Positions 8,914 to 18,674 are shown, counted from the stretch's first letter. The stretch is DNA of 64,000 bases from Marinobacter nanhaiticus D15-8W (GCF_036511935.1 NZ_AP028878.1:1178001-1242000); one strand, 5' to 3'. Notes: generated by a model not told the origin, from the letters alone. Program-made: numbers and translations.

Positions 8914-10419
8914 ATGAAAGTCGCAGATGTCTTCCACTTCAGGAACGCCGAGATCAAGGCGTTGCACCTTACCTGGATAGCATTCTTTATTACCTTCTAC
9001 GTGTGGTTCAACATGGCGCCGCTGGCATCGAGCATGCTTAAGAGTGTCGCCTGGCTAACTACCGACGATATTCGCCTGTTCGCCATCTGTAACGTGGCCC
9101 TTACCATTCCCGCCCGCATTATCGTAGGCATGGCCCTGGACCGTTTCGGGCCGCGCCGTGTGTTCTCGGTCTTGATGGTTTTGATGGCGATCCCGGCGTT
9201 GGTATTCGCTTTCGGCAATACCATGACCCAGTTGCTGGTCAGCCGTCTGGTGCTCAGTTCCATTGGCGCAAGCTTCGTCGTCGGCATTCACATGACGGCG
9301 ATGTGGTTCAAGCCGAAGGACATCGGTTTTGCGGAAGGTTTCTACGCCGGTTGGGGCAACTTCGGATCCGCCGCTGCGGCCATCTCCCTGCCGACCATCG
9401 CACTGCATATGTACGGTGGTGAAGATGGGTGGCGCTGGGCCATCGCACAGAGCGCCCTGGTCATGGCCGCCTACGGCGTTTACTACTGGTTTGCCATTAC
9501 CGATGGCCCCGCCGGAACCGTGCACCGCAAGCCGCGCAAGGCGGTAGCGTTGGAAGTCAGTACCTGGGGTGACATGGTCAAACTGATCCTGTGAACCATT
9601 CCGCTGGTTGGTGTCCTGAGCATCCTGGTATGGCGAATCCAGAATATGGGTTACCTGGGGACCACCGGAGCCGCAGTCTGCTATGCAGCGATCTTCGCCA
9701 TCGTGTGTTACCAGATCGTCCAGATCCTGCGGGTGAATGTACCCATTCTCAAAAAAGGCGTGCCCGAGGACGACAAGTATCCCTTCAACAGTGTCGCGGC
9801 ACTGAATAGTACTTACTTTGCCAACTTCGGTGCAGAACTCGCCGTTGTCTCCATGCTGCCCATGTTCTTCGAGGAAACCTGGAGTCTGAGCGCTACGGCC
9901 GCAGGCCTCATAGCCGCCTCGTTTGCGTTTGTGAACCTGGTTGCGCGGCCCATGGGAGGGCTGGTTTCGGACCGATTGGGGAACCGGCGCTTTGTGATGC
10001 TCAGCTACATGTTCGGCATTTCAGTTGGCTTCGCATTGATGGGGCTCATGAACTCCAGCTGGCCGCTCATCATTGCGGTCGGGATTACCGTGTTCACATC
10101 GTTCTTCGTACAGGGCGCGGAGGGCGCAACCTTCGGCATCATCCCGTCCATCAAGCGACGGCTTACCGGACAGATTTCCGGCATGGCGGGGGCATACGGT
10201 AATGTGGGTGCGGTAGTCTATCTCACCATATTCACTTTCGTTACCCCAACGCAGTTCTTCTACATCATTGCTGCGGGGGCCTTTATCAGCTGGGTCCTGT
10301 GCGTCATGTGGCTGAAAGAGCCCGAATCCGGCTTTGCCGACGAGTACCAGGTGTCCTCGGTGGACCTTGAAATCGAGGAAGAGGAGCGCCGTCGGCAGGC
10401 TACCGCCTCAGCTGTCTGA
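8914..10419 (+). pseudogene. narK: nitrate/nitrite transporter NarK, interrupted by one in-frame TGA
   Basis: An NNP-family (MFS) nitrate/nitrite carrier. The first part (8914-9594, 226 residues) has the nitrate-family loop AGWGNFGSAAA; the second (9595-10419) has the second one, QGAEGATFGIIPSIKRRLTG and GAYGNVGAV. The two parts are in the same frame and are separated only by TGA at 9592-9594, within KLIL-stop-TIPLVGV. Together they give about 501 residues, the size of a normal NarK. No Shine-Dalgarno sequence is seen before the next Met (9646), so restart is unlikely. A TGG-to-TGA change would explain it. It may be a recent mutation or a sequence error. AAGGAGG precedes the first ATG. Confidence 0.85.
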
Positions 10420-10442
10420 TAGATCATCGATAGAGCGTGAGG

Positions 10443-10472
10443 AGAACCGCCGGGACTGGCCCCGGCGGTTCT
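10443..10472 (+). terminator. hairpin after narK
   Basis: AGAACCGCCGGG, six-base loop, CCCGGCGGTTCT: a perfect 12-bp stem 24 bases after the narK stop. The downstream T run is weak. Confidence 0.65.
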
Positions 10473-10600
10473 TCGATTGAAGCGGAAAATAAGTGAAAAG
10501 TGGCCGCAACGTTTAACTTCAATCACCCCGTCGTAACACCCCTATAGTCCACGCCATGGCTCGCTATAATGGCGTACCCCGAACTGGCGCGGAGAACCTT

Positions 10601-11080
10601 ATGCCAATCGAAAAGAATCAGGTGGTCTTATTCCACTACAGCGTTAGCGATGAACAAGGCAACACCATCGAAAACTCCCGTGACGGCGAGCCGAACGCCT
10701 ACCTGCATGGCCATGGCGGTATTATCAAAGGCCTGGAAGAGGCCTTGGAAGGCCGCGAAGCCGGCGAAAGCTTCAGTGTCACTGTCACGCCGGACAAAGG
10801 CTACGGTCCGCGTAATCCAGAGGCGATGCAGCGTGTCCCGATCAAACATCTACGCGGCGCCAAGCGCTGGAAGCCGGGCATGATTGCCCAGGTGCAGACG
10901 GAGCAGGGTGCTCGTCATGTGGTCGTCGTCAAGGTCGGCCATAAGTTTGCGGATGTCGATACCAACCACCCGATGGCCGGTCGGACCCTGACCTTCGATA
11001 TCGAGATCATCGAAGTTCGCGATGCTGATCCGGAAGAAATCTCACACGGTCATGTGCATGGGCCGGGTGGGCATCACTGA
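10601..11080 (+). CDS. slyD: FKBP-type peptidyl-prolyl isomerase, SlyD type
   Basis: A 159-residue cytoplasmic prolyl isomerase/chaperone. The FKBP half (VLFHYSVSDEQGN, GGIIKGLEEALEG, DKGYGPRNP) surrounds an insert-in-flap domain (MQRVPIKHLRGAK to HPMAGRTLTFDIEI), the SlyD arrangement. The C-terminus is short but His-rich (SHGHVHGPGGHH), a reduced form of the nickel-binding tail of E. coli SlyD. The ATG at 10601 has GGAGA upstream; an in-frame ATG at 10556 lacks one and would add 15 residues absent from the family. Confidence 0.92.
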   Translation: MPIEKNQVVLFHYSVSDEQGNTIENSRDGEPNAYLHGHGGIIKGLEEALEGREAGESFSVTVTPDKGYGPRNPEAMQRVPIKHLRGAKRWKPGMIAQVQTEQGARHVVVVKVGHKFADVDTNHPMAGRTLTFDIEIIEVRDADPEEISHGHVHGPGGHH

Positions 11081-11165
11081 AAGTAGGCATCGGGAAGAGG
11101 GCTGCTTTGGAAGGGCGCTCGATTGGCACAAATAAATCCAGACCGTCTTGGAGTGCCATCGGGGA

Positions 11166-11537
11166 TCAGCGTTGCGAGCGCCTGAGCGCCGCTTGGCAAG
11201 CAGGATGCGTCGGGTCCCAGCAGGAGCCCTCGAAAGGCCCACGCGTACTGTAGGCGGGGCGATGCCGATCATCGTCCTCGCCGGCGAGATCAAAGATGAA
11301 ATCCCAAAGATCGTAACCGTCATCCCGGCTTGATTGGGCATATCCCTGCGGATCCCGGGCCTTCCATGCCGCCGCTGATTCACAGATTTCCGAGTAGTGT
11401 TCGGGCTGGCTGACACGAATTTCCTGGCAATAGGTTGCGGAGGCATCCAGCGGTAACCCTTCGCTGTTATGGCCGGTATTCGTGCAGCCGGACAGTGCCA
11501 GAAGCGCAATGTTCAGTACCAGGACTTTATTCTTCAT
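11166..11537 (-). CDS. small lipoprotein, function unknown
   Basis: A 123-residue predicted lipoprotein. The signal MKNKVLVLNIALLALSGC has a good lipobox (LSGC, Cys18). The mature part is hydrophilic with several Cys (TYCQEIR, SEICES, SCWDPTHPACQ), which could pair in the periplasm. It resembles no family I can name. The start was set at 11537 because it puts the charged n-region directly before the hydrophobic core; GGAAAGAG lies upstream. It is divergent from the phosphodiesterase gene at 11647. Confidence 0.65.
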   Translation of the reverse strand: MKNKVLVLNIALLALSGCTNTGHNSEGLPLDASATYCQEIRVSQPEHYSEICESAAAWKARDPQGYAQSSRDDGYDLWDFIFDLAGEDDDRHRPAYSTRGPFEGSCWDPTHPACQAALRRSQR

Positions 11538-11646
11538 CGGGTTCGCTCTTTCCGCTTCTGTTTGGCGACCGACCACTATACTTGGGTTTGAACCCGTTGG
11601 CCCCCACTCATTTTCTACGACAAGAGAAACGAGGCAAGGCTAAGGC

Positions 11647-12102
11647 ATGCAAATCGGCGTCATCGCAGACACCCATAGCAAAATGCGCCGCGAAGCCCTC
11701 GAGGTTTTGGCTGGCTCCGACCTGATCCTTCACGCCGGCGACGTGGGGCGGGACGAGGTTCTGGACGCGCTGGAGTCGTTGGCGCCCGTGATCGCGATTC
11801 GTGGCAACATCGACAAGACCGGTCGAGCAGCGGAGCTGCCTGATGTGCAGGAGCTCGAATTCGCCGGCCACACTTTCTACATGCTGCACGATGTCAAAAC
11901 CCTCGATTTCGATCCTCAGGGTCGATGCCGTGTAGTGATCGCCGGCCATTCCCATAAACCTCGTAACGAGTGGGTCGACGACGTGCTCTATTTCAATCCC
12001 GGCGGCGCAGGGCCCCGACGCTTTACGCTGCCGATTACGGTTGGGCGACTGGAAGTGACTGAAGACGGTGTGACGGGTGAGATTATTGAACTGTCTGTTT
12101 GA
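11647..12102 (+). CDS. YfcE/MJ0936-type metallophosphodiesterase
   Basis: A 151-residue calcineurin-like phosphoesterase. It carries the metal ligands in order: DTH at 8-10, GDVG near 36, RGNID near 56 and GHSH near 99, with little beyond the core fold, as in YfcE and MJ0936. Family members hydrolyse phosphodiesters; the natural substrate is unknown. Its stop overlaps by a few bases the longest reading of the next gene. Confidence 0.88.
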   Translation: MQIGVIADTHSKMRREALEVLAGSDLILHAGDVGRDEVLDALESLAPVIAIRGNIDKTGRAAELPDVQELEFAGHTFYMLHDVKTLDFDPQGRCRVVIAGHSHKPRNEWVDDVLYFNPGGAGPRRFTLPITVGRLEVTEDGVTGEIIELSV

Positions 12103-12194
12103 ACCGGGGCGAACTCCAGCGAAAAGCTGTAGGACGGCGAAGAAAGTTGCACGGGCGGATGGCTGTGGCGCATGTTGTTGAAGGAAGAAGTGCA

Positions 12195-12815
12195 TTGAAT
12201 CAGAGAGGCACTCTGACCACCTGGAACGACGCCAAGGGCTTCGGCTTCATTACACCGGAAACCGGCGGTGACCGGGTCTTCGCGCATATCAGCAGCTATG
12301 CCGGCCGCGGGCGCCCCGTTTCCCGCCGCAAGGTGACTTACAGCGTTGCCAAAGATGGGAAGGGGCGGCTGAGAGCAGGGAAGTTCCAATACGTAGGTGC
12401 CTACCGGATGGGGGCCGGGCTTTCGCCGGGAGTCTGGTTAGCCGCTGCTGTTGTGCTGGTGTTCTTCGCCGCTCTGGCAGGTCTGTTTTACCGAAACGTT
12501 CTACCGGCCTCCTTTCCCGGGGTTTATTCTGCGATAAGCCTGGTCTTATTCCTGATGTACTGGATCGACAAGCGGGCCGCGACTCGCGGAGCCCAACGTA
12601 CGCCTAAAAATACCCTCCATCTCCTAGAACTCCTATGTGGCTGGCCAGGTGCACTCCTGGCCCAGCAGGTGTTCCGGCATAAAACGCGAAAGGGCAGCTA
12701 TCAATTCGTCTTCTGGCTGGCGGTGTTGGCCAACCTGGGCGCCCTGGGATGGTTACTTATTGCGCCGGAGGCATCGACGTTGCGCCAGCAGTTAGGCATT
12801 GAGCTACCTGGGTGA
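12195..12815 (+). CDS. cold-shock domain plus DUF1294 membrane protein
   Basis: A 206-residue protein. Residues 1-65 are a cold-shock (OB-fold) domain with GTLTTWNDAKGFGFITPE (RNP1) and RVFAHISSY (RNP2). The rest has four hydrophobic segments with the DUF1294 signature RTPKNTLHLLELLCGWPGA and QVFRHKTRKGSYQF. The fusion is common in gammaproteobacteria; its role is unknown. The likely start is TTG at 12195, with AAGGAAG seven bases upstream and directly before the cold-shock fold; an ATG at 12159 or 12099 would add basic sequence not seen in the family. Confidence 0.85.
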   Translation: MNQRGTLTTWNDAKGFGFITPETGGDRVFAHISSYAGRGRPVSRRKVTYSVAKDGKGRLRAGKFQYVGAYRMGAGLSPGVWLAAAVVLVFFAALAGLFYRNVLPASFPGVYSAISLVLFLMYWIDKRAATRGAQRTPKNTLHLLELLCGWPGALLAQQVFRHKTRKGSYQFVFWLAVLANLGALGWLLIAPEASTLRQQLGIELPG

Positions 12816-12921
12816 CAAAGGCTAAAGTCGAGCTGACTTGAGGTCCTCATCCTTGAGCTGCGCAACACGCTGATGCCGCGGCTTCAATGGACAATGGAAG
12901 AACGGAAGTTGCGGAGGGGCG

Positions 12922-13998
12922 GTGTTGGAGGCTTTAAAGTCGGGGTTGATGGCCTGGTTATGGCCGGGGGTGTCGGTGTTTGCCGCGGCTGCCGTCGCCT
13001 ATCTGGCCTACCGGGTGGCCCTTGCGCTTGTGCGCCACTTTTCCGAGTCCAGAACGGTCCCTCGTCTATTTCTCGACGCCGCTGCCAAGGCCCTTGGCGT
13101 GGTGTTCTGTTTGTTGGCGGTGGCCGGAGGGCTGGAAGCGGCGCCTGATGATCTGCCGTTCATGTCGGTCGTCCAGCACGTCACGAAACTGCTACTGGTG
13201 CTGGCCGTGACCTGGGCCGCGGTGCGGCTCACATCGGCAATTGGTGAAGTGATCGTTGCGCTGAACCCGGTATTGGAGGGGCAGTGGAAACGGGCCCGCA
13301 AGGTCGAAACGCAGACCCGTTTCGTTGTGCGTGCGCTGAATATCCTGATCGTGATCGTCGGCCTCGGCGCCGCCCTTATGACATTCGAGTCTGTGCAGCA
13401 CATGGGGGCGAGTCTGCTTGCCTCGGCGGGTGTCGGTGGTTTGATTCTCGGCTTTGCCGCCCGTCCGGTGCTGAGTAACCTGCTGGCGGGCATGCAGATT
13501 GCCATTACCCAGCCTTTCCGTATCGACGACGTACTGCACGTCCAGGGGGAGTGGTGCTGGGTGGAGGAAGTGACTGCCACTTACGTCGTGCTCCGGGTAT
13601 GGGATCTACGCCGGCTGGTGGTACCGCTGCAGTGGTTCATCGAAAACCCGTTCCAGAACTGGTCCCGCAACAACGCGGACCTGCTTGGCACGATCTTTAT
13701 CTGGGTGGACTACACCATGCCGGTGGAACCGTTACGGGAGGAATTCATGCGGTTGTTGGAGAGTTCGGACCTGTGGGACGGGAAAACGGCCACAGTACAG
13801 GTCACTGATGCCAGCGATCAGGCTATGCAGATACGGTTCCTTGTAAGCGCCTCGGATTCCAGCAGGAACTGGAACCTTCGCTGCGCAGTTCGGGAAGGTT
13901 TGGTGACCTTCATCCAGGAACACTACCCGGATCACCTGCCGCGCTTGCGTGCGCGGGTGCTGGAGTCGCCTGAGCCTGAAACCCTAAATGGCAGTTGA
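12922..13998 (+). CDS. MscS-family mechanosensitive channel
   Basis: A 358-residue inner-membrane channel protein. Four or five hydrophobic segments are followed by the MscS pore helix region (SAGVGGLILGFAARPVLSNLLAG), then the beta domain (DDVLHVQGEWCWVEEVTATYVVLR, WDLRRLVVPLQWFIENPFQNWSR) and a soluble C-terminal domain. It would open under membrane tension during osmotic downshock. The start is GTG with GCGGAGGGGC upstream. Confidence 0.9.
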   Translation: MLEALKSGLMAWLWPGVSVFAAAAVAYLAYRVALALVRHFSESRTVPRLFLDAAAKALGVVFCLLAVAGGLEAAPDDLPFMSVVQHVTKLLLVLAVTWAAVRLTSAIGEVIVALNPVLEGQWKRARKVETQTRFVVRALNILIVIVGLGAALMTFESVQHMGASLLASAGVGGLILGFAARPVLSNLLAGMQIAITQPFRIDDVLHVQGEWCWVEEVTATYVVLRVWDLRRLVVPLQWFIENPFQNWSRNNADLLGTIFIWVDYTMPVEPLREEFMRLLESSDLWDGKTATVQVTDASDQAMQIRFLVSASDSSRNWNLRCAVREGLVTFIQEHYPDHLPRLRARVLESPEPETLNGS

Positions 13999-14112
13999 GC
14001 TGTCGATTGTCGGTAACGGGGTATCGTCGCTTGCAGGCGATGCCTGCTTGCCAGAAGGGTGTGCTTGCAATACATATTCGACGTGGGTAGTTTTGATAGT
14101 GGAGGCATCCAG

Positions 14113-14259
14113 ATGTTACCTGGATCTTTGCTACGTATTCTCGCCACAGTCGCGAGTGGTGCGCGTCTCTTGGCGCAGTCCGCAGTCTCCTGGGATAACG
14201 AACCGACAGGCGACGAAAGGCCACTCCCCCTCAGCAGTTGCAGTTCCATCCAAGAATAA
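14113..14259 (+). CDS. possible small protein, 48 residues
   Basis: A short frame in the 330-base gap between the MscS and GT25 genes. It has a good Shine-Dalgarno sequence (GTGGAGGC, about 7 bases before the ATG) and a hydrophobic N-terminus (MLPGSLLRILATVASG) that could be a membrane anchor. Nothing else supports it and no relative is recognised; it may be chance. The rest of the gap holds nothing I can identify. Confidence 0.3.
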   Translation: MLPGSLLRILATVASGARLLAQSAVSWDNEPTGDERPLPLSSCSSIQE

Positions 14260-14328
14260 GTCGTACCGGACAGCAAGTCGTACCGCGAATCCAATCCACC
14301 ATGACTCGTTATTCAAGGCGCGATAACT

Positions 14329-15102
14329 ATGGATATTTTCGTCATCAATATGGAAAAAGATACCGCCCGTCTGGACTTCATGCGGAAACAGCTTGGCGAT
14401 ATGGGGCTGGATTTCGTAAGGGTAGACGCCGTCAATGGCCATACGTTGCCAGAGATCGATGCCGAGGCGTTTCGGGCGGCCCGCCCGCGGGATGGGGTGA
14501 AGTCCTGGTCGCGGGGGAAGATCGGTTGCTTTTCCAGTCACTTTAAAGCGTGGGAACACTGTGCCAAGGCGGAGGGGGCCCATTCGCTGATTATTGAGGA
14601 TGATCTGCACGTTTCCAGTCAGTTGAAGGCGCTCTTGTCGTCGACCGACTGGATACCGGAGGAGGCCGATATTATCCGTCTGGAAGTTTCCACCAATTTC
14701 GTCCGGTTGGCGAAGAAGCCTGACGTGACGGTCGCCGACAGGAATATCTTCAGGCTACGTTCCACCTCCTGGTGCGCGGGCTCCTACATTCTCAAGAAAA
14801 CCACGGCACAGAAACTAATCAACATCGACAAGAAGCGCCATTGTCCCATCGATATGTTCCTTTTCTCCTTTGAAGACAGCCCGGTGGCGAGAGAGCTGAA
14901 TATCTTCCAGTGCGTTCCAGCCATTACCCAGCAGGACAAATACAAGGGGGAGGGCGCATTGAGCCTGGGCAGCAATATCGAGAAGCTCAGAAAGCAGGAC
15001 AGCCCTTTGGTCAGGCGACTGAAAGAGCTGCGGAATCCCGCTCAGGTCGTACTTTGGATGAAAAAGCTGGTTTTGAATTATCGTCGAGTGCGGTTTCAGT
15101 AA
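14329..15102 (+). CDS. glycosyltransferase family 25 (LPS type)
   Basis: A 257-residue GT25 protein. It opens with MDIFVINMEKDTARLDFM, the GT25 start pattern, then has SRGKIGCFSSHFKAWEH and the IIEDDLHV acidic motif (about 89-96) that binds metal and sugar nucleotide, and later SWCAGSYILKK. Members add galactose or similar sugars to lipooligosaccharide on the inner face of the inner membrane. It stands alone and is followed by two repeat units; no other surface-sugar genes are near. Confidence 0.88.
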   Translation: MDIFVINMEKDTARLDFMRKQLGDMGLDFVRVDAVNGHTLPEIDAEAFRAARPRDGVKSWSRGKIGCFSSHFKAWEHCAKAEGAHSLIIEDDLHVSSQLKALLSSTDWIPEEADIIRLEVSTNFVRLAKKPDVTVADRNIFRLRSTSWCAGSYILKKTTAQKLINIDKKRHCPIDMFLFSFEDSPVARELNIFQCVPAITQQDKYKGEGALSLGSNIEKLRKQDSPLVRRLKELRNPAQVVLWMKKLVLNYRRVRFQ

Positions 15103-15105
15103 ACC

Positions 15106-15151
15106 GGATTAAAAGGTGTCAGGGATTAGGATTAAAAGGTGTCAGAGCATA
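15106..15151. repeat. REP-like direct repeat, two units of 23 bp
   Basis: GGATTAAAAGGTGTCAG occurs at 15106 and again at 15129, exactly 23 bases apart, starting four bases after the GT25 stop. The core AAAGGTGTCAG(A/G)G recurs twice before the transposase at 21462. Such GTCAGAG sequences are typical of elements recognised by REP-associated tyrosine transposases. Confidence 0.7.
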
Positions 15152-15282
15152 TTTTGCGCGGTCCCACTATAAGGAACATCTGCCTGATTTTGTGAATTGG
15201 TTCTCATAAAGGGCTGGTCGCTATTTGACCACTGTAGGCGCTTTTATTATATGTTTTAGTCGCTTACACAAGGAGCAATATC

Positions 15283-18200
15283 ATGGAAGATATTCAGTGG
15301 GGCGCGCGATCACGTGCGTTCGTTCGCAGTATTCTAGCCAGTACGCTTTTTCTGACTTTCACTCCGGCCAGTACCCTGGCTGCCATTCAAACCATCGGCG
15401 CTGGCAGCATTGCAGACCGACCCAACCCTGACGGCTACACCTGTGTCAACGACTACGGCGCCTGGATTCATAATGCGGGGGTCGTCGAACCCGGCATCGC
15501 CGGTTGTGATCCGGTGCAGGGCCCCATCGGGGAGCCAACGCCGCTTTATCCCCATGTGACAGGGCCAGCCGATGCCCAACCGACCGGGACACATCGCTGG
15601 TGGGGCTCGGTGGCTTTCTATGGCGATATGCCGATCGGCGATGCCAACCGGGCCGGCTATATCACGCCCGATCCGATTGCGGCGCGTATTACCGACCGCG
15701 GCTTCCGCATGGCCAGTATTCCCGATGGCATGCAGTTCAAGAACGGCAATACCGATACCTATGACGTGCCGGCACCGTTCGATGAAGTGTTTGACGGGCT
15801 AGCGATCGGCAACAGCCAGTTCAGCACCCTGGACGCCAAGATGTACGACTACTCAGACGGTAGTGTGACGGTCGAGTGGCAAAATAATGGTTCGCCGGTC
15901 ATGCGCGGGACCTTTGTTCACGGCTCACCCTACGTCTATGTCGATGTCCTGCAGGGCGAACTGGAACTGCGCAGCAAGGCGCCTAATGGCCCGGAGAAAG
16001 GCGTCTTCCATCAGTCCGCAAACCAGTTGGGAATGTGGACCGACGTCGCCGGGAATCACGGTAATTTCCTGGTTGTCGGCAATGGCAGTACCCAATTCCA
16101 TAACGTAGGAAGTGACGCTGTCCGCGTGTCTAACCCCGCCGGGCAGATTACCGTTGCACTGATCCCGACGGCGAATGGCGCCGTTCCGGATGCGGCCAAG
16201 ATCAACCGGTTCGCCGCGCGTGCCCTGAACCGGGTGAATGAAGTCCGTATTGACTATCAGGTCGATGAACAGACCCAGGACGTGACGGTGACCCAGCGTT
16301 ATCTGTTTAACGGCCAGCCGGTCGATACGTTCACCGGTTTGATGCCTTTGCAATGGAAAAATACGGTCGACGACATCAGCAGTCAGGACCAGATCCGCAG
16401 CGCCCGTGGCTACCTGAAATTCGGCAACTTGAGTCAGTTCCGCTACCGGCTGCCCTTCGTTGGTGTACTGCCGACCCTTCCCGCACTCAACCGGAGCTAC
16501 GACAACGATAAGCTGACCCAGTTGATCCGTGAATTCGTTGCGCAGGGTCCGTCTGCCTGGAACAGTTATAGCGATACCTACTGGTCAGGAAAGAGCTACG
16601 GCAAAGTGGCGGAGGTCGCCGCTTTGGCTTACGAGCACGGCTTGACCAACGAGCACGAGATCCTGGTCGAGTGGCTGAAACTCGAGCTCGAAGACTGGTT
16701 TACCGCGCAGACCAACGGTCAGGCGGACGTCACCCGGTACTTCTCTTACGATGACCAGTGGAACACGCTGCTGGGCTACGACGAGAGTTTCGGCGCCCAG
16801 CAGGAGCTGAACGACCACCATTTCCACTATGGCTATTTCGTCCGTGCGGCGGCGGAAATCTGCCGGACCGATAAGAGCTGGTGTGCGGCCAACGCCTGGG
16901 GCGGGATGGTCGAGATGCTGATTCGGGATTATGCCGGCCAGCGTGACGATCCGCTGTTCCCGTACGTCCGTAATTTCGATCCGGCCAACGGTTTCAGTTG
17001 GGCGTCCGGTCACGCCAATTTCGTTCTCGGCAATAACAACGAGTCGACGTCTGAAGCGGCCAACGCCTACGGGGCCATCGTCCTGTACGGCGAAATTACC
17101 GGCAACGACGACCTCGTCGACCACGGTATCTACCTGCACACGCTGTCCACTGCCAGTTACTGGGAATACTGGAACAACATCGACCGCTATCGTGGTTTCG
17201 GCGCGCCCTACGATAACTTTGCCCCGGAATACGACAAAATGACTACGTCGATCATCTGGGGCAGTGGGCATGTCTTCTCGACCTGGTTCAGCGGCGCCTA
17301 TGCGCACATCCTTGGTATACAGGGGCTGCCACTGAATCCGATGGTCATGCACATCGGACAGCATGCCGATTACCTGAGTGACTATGTGGATTTGGGACTG
17401 AGCGAGTCGTCGAACGGCAAACCGTCCGGCCTTGCCAACGATCAATGGCGCGATGTCTGGTGGAATATCTGGGCGATGACCGAGCCGGAGGCTGCGATCG
17501 CCGACTTCAATACCATGGACTTCAACTACGATGTCGAGGCCGGGGAGAGCAAACCCCATACGTATCACTGGATTCACACGCTAAATGTCCTGGGGCATAT
17601 CGAAAGCGGTAAGGGCGAAATAACGGCGGACAGTCCGATTGCCCAGGTGTATGAGAAAAACGGCCAGAGAACCTACGTCGCCTATAACTATCACGATACC
17701 CCGCAGACCGTGACGTTCTCCGACGGTACTCGCCTCGACGTTCCGGCAGACAGCTTCGGCATCTCCGGCTACGGTACGCCCGACGACAGTGGCGGTAACG
17801 GCGGCGATAACGGTGGCGATGACGGCGGAAACGATGGTGGCGACAGCGGCGGAGACAGCGGCAATAACGGGGGTGACGACGGCAGTGGCAATGGTGGCTC
17901 CTGCAGCGATTTCTGTTTCTCCGAAGGCGCTGACAGTCTGACCGTTACGGCGCATGTGGGTACGGCTGTGGATCTCCACTATCGGGTCAACGATGGTCCG
18001 CAGCAGAACGTTCGCATGACGCGCAATGGCAGCAAGCACGTCTACACCATCCCGAACCTGGGGCAGGGCGATCAGGTCGATTATTTCTTCACCGTCATCG
18101 AACCGTCCGCCTACGATACGGAATGGTCCTCCCATACGTTCGGCAATGGTGGTGGAAATGGCGGTAATGGAGGCAGCGACGGCGGTGGTAACAATGGAGG

Positions 18201-18639
18201 CGGCGATAGCGGCTCCGACACCGGTGGAGGAAATGGCGACGCTGGTGACAGCGGAGCGCTAACCATTTCCCGGGCCACCGCCAGTACTGCCACGCAGAGT
18301 CCGTCACTGGCCGTCGATGGCGACGCGGGCACTCGCTGGGAAAGCGACTGGCTCAACGACGGGCAGTGGCTCACGCTTGACCTGCCTCAGACCACGGCGA
18401 TCCGCCAAGTGGAAATTGATTGGGAAGCCGCCAATGCAGCGAACTACGATATCTGGCTGTCCGAGAATGGCAGCGACTGGTGGCATGCTTCGAGCGTATC
18501 CGGCCGCACATTCGGTAGCCGGACGGATGTCGTTTCGCTGAACCAGTCCGCCCGGTATGTGTCCCTGGTCATGGGGAATCGAAGTGCTGGAAATGACTGG
18601 GGTTACTCGATCTACGAAGTCCGCCTGATCGGACAGTAA
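15283..18639 (+). CDS. secreted GH81 endo-beta-1,3-glucanase with CBM56-like and F5/8C domains
   Basis: A 1118-residue secreted enzyme that should cleave beta-1,3-glucan such as laminarin, callose or fungal wall glucan. Signal peptide about 1-34. The GH81 catalytic part spans about 60-830, with DHHFHYGYF (Asp511) and NNESTSEAANAYG (Glu587, Glu591), the signature acidic residues. A Gly/Asp/Asn linker (about 833-870) leads to a domain at 874-952 (CSDFCFSEGADSLTV, VDLHYRVNDGPQQN) resembling CBM56, a beta-1,3-glucan binder. A second Gly-rich linker precedes a discoidin-type F5/8C (CBM32-like) domain at 992-1118. AAGGAGC lies before the ATG. Its neighbour on the other strand is a chitinase, so the pair could attack fungal or algal walls. 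Confidence 0.9.
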   Translation: MEDIQWGARSRAFVRSILASTLFLTFTPASTLAAIQTIGAGSIADRPNPDGYTCVNDYGAWIHNAGVVEPGIAGCDPVQGPIGEPTPLYPHVTGPADAQPTGTHRWWGSVAFYGDMPIGDANRAGYITPDPIAARITDRGFRMASIPDGMQFKNGNTDTYDVPAPFDEVFDGLAIGNSQFSTLDAKMYDYSDGSVTVEWQNNGSPVMRGTFVHGSPYVYVDVLQGELELRSKAPNGPEKGVFHQSANQLGMWTDVAGNHGNFLVVGNGSTQFHNVGSDAVRVSNPAGQITVALIPTANGAVPDAAKINRFAARALNRVNEVRIDYQVDEQTQDVTVTQRYLFNGQPVDTFTGLMPLQWKNTVDDISSQDQIRSARGYLKFGNLSQFRYRLPFVGVLPTLPALNRSYDNDKLTQLIREFVAQGPSAWNSYSDTYWSGKSYGKVAEVAALAYEHGLTNEHEILVEWLKLELEDWFTAQTNGQADVTRYFSYDDQWNTLLGYDESFGAQQELNDHHFHYGYFVRAAAEICRTDKSWCAANAWGGMVEMLIRDYAGQRDDPLFPYVRNFDPANGFSWASGHANFVLGNNNESTSEAANAYGAIVLYGEITGNDDLVDHGIYLHTLSTASYWEYWNNIDRYRGFGAPYDNFAPEYDKMTTSIIWGSGHVFSTWFSGAYAHILGIQGLPLNPMVMHIGQHADYLSDYVDLGLSESSNGKPSGLANDQWRDVWWNIWAMTEPEAAIADFNTMDFNYDVEAGESKPHTYHWIHTLNVLGHIESGKGEITADSPIAQVYEKNGQRTYVAYNYHDTPQTVTFSDGTRLDVPADSFGISGYGTPDDSGGNGGDNGGDDGGNDGGDSGGDSGNNGGDDGSGNGGSCSDFCFSEGADSLTVTAHVGTAVDLHYRVNDGPQQNVRMTRNGSKHVYTIPNLGQGDQVDYFFTVIEPSAYDTEWSSHTFGNGGGNGGNGGSDGGGNNGGGDSGSDTGGGNGDAGDSGALTISRATASTATQSPSLAVDGDAGTRWESDWLNDGQWLTLDLPQTTAIRQVEIDWEAANAANYDIWLSENGSDWWHASSVSGRTFGSRTDVVSLNQSARYVSLVMGNRSAGNDWGYSIYEVRLIGQ

Positions 18640-18645
18640 CGCATA

Positions 18646-18674
18646 CGCGGGCCTGATGTATTGTCGGGCCCGCG
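18646..18674 (+). terminator. hairpin after GH81 gene
   Basis: CGCGGGCC, 13-base loop, GGCCCGCG, seven bases after the stop. There is no T run, so it is a weak candidate. From here to the next hairpin at 19081 I see no gene or other signal. Confidence 0.4.

Noticed and set aside
9592..9594. TGA in narK as selenocysteine or as Trp (alternative code)
   Set aside because: No SECIS-like hairpin seen right after it, NarK has no known selenocysteine, and many genes here end normally with TGA.
10513..10526. TTAACTTCAATCAC as an Anr box before slyD
   Set aside because: Only 7 of 10 consensus bases and no functional reason.
16585..17577. 330-residue minus-strand frame inside the GH81 gene
   Set aside because: Shadow frame; the GH81 reading has signal peptide, catalytic motifs and domains.
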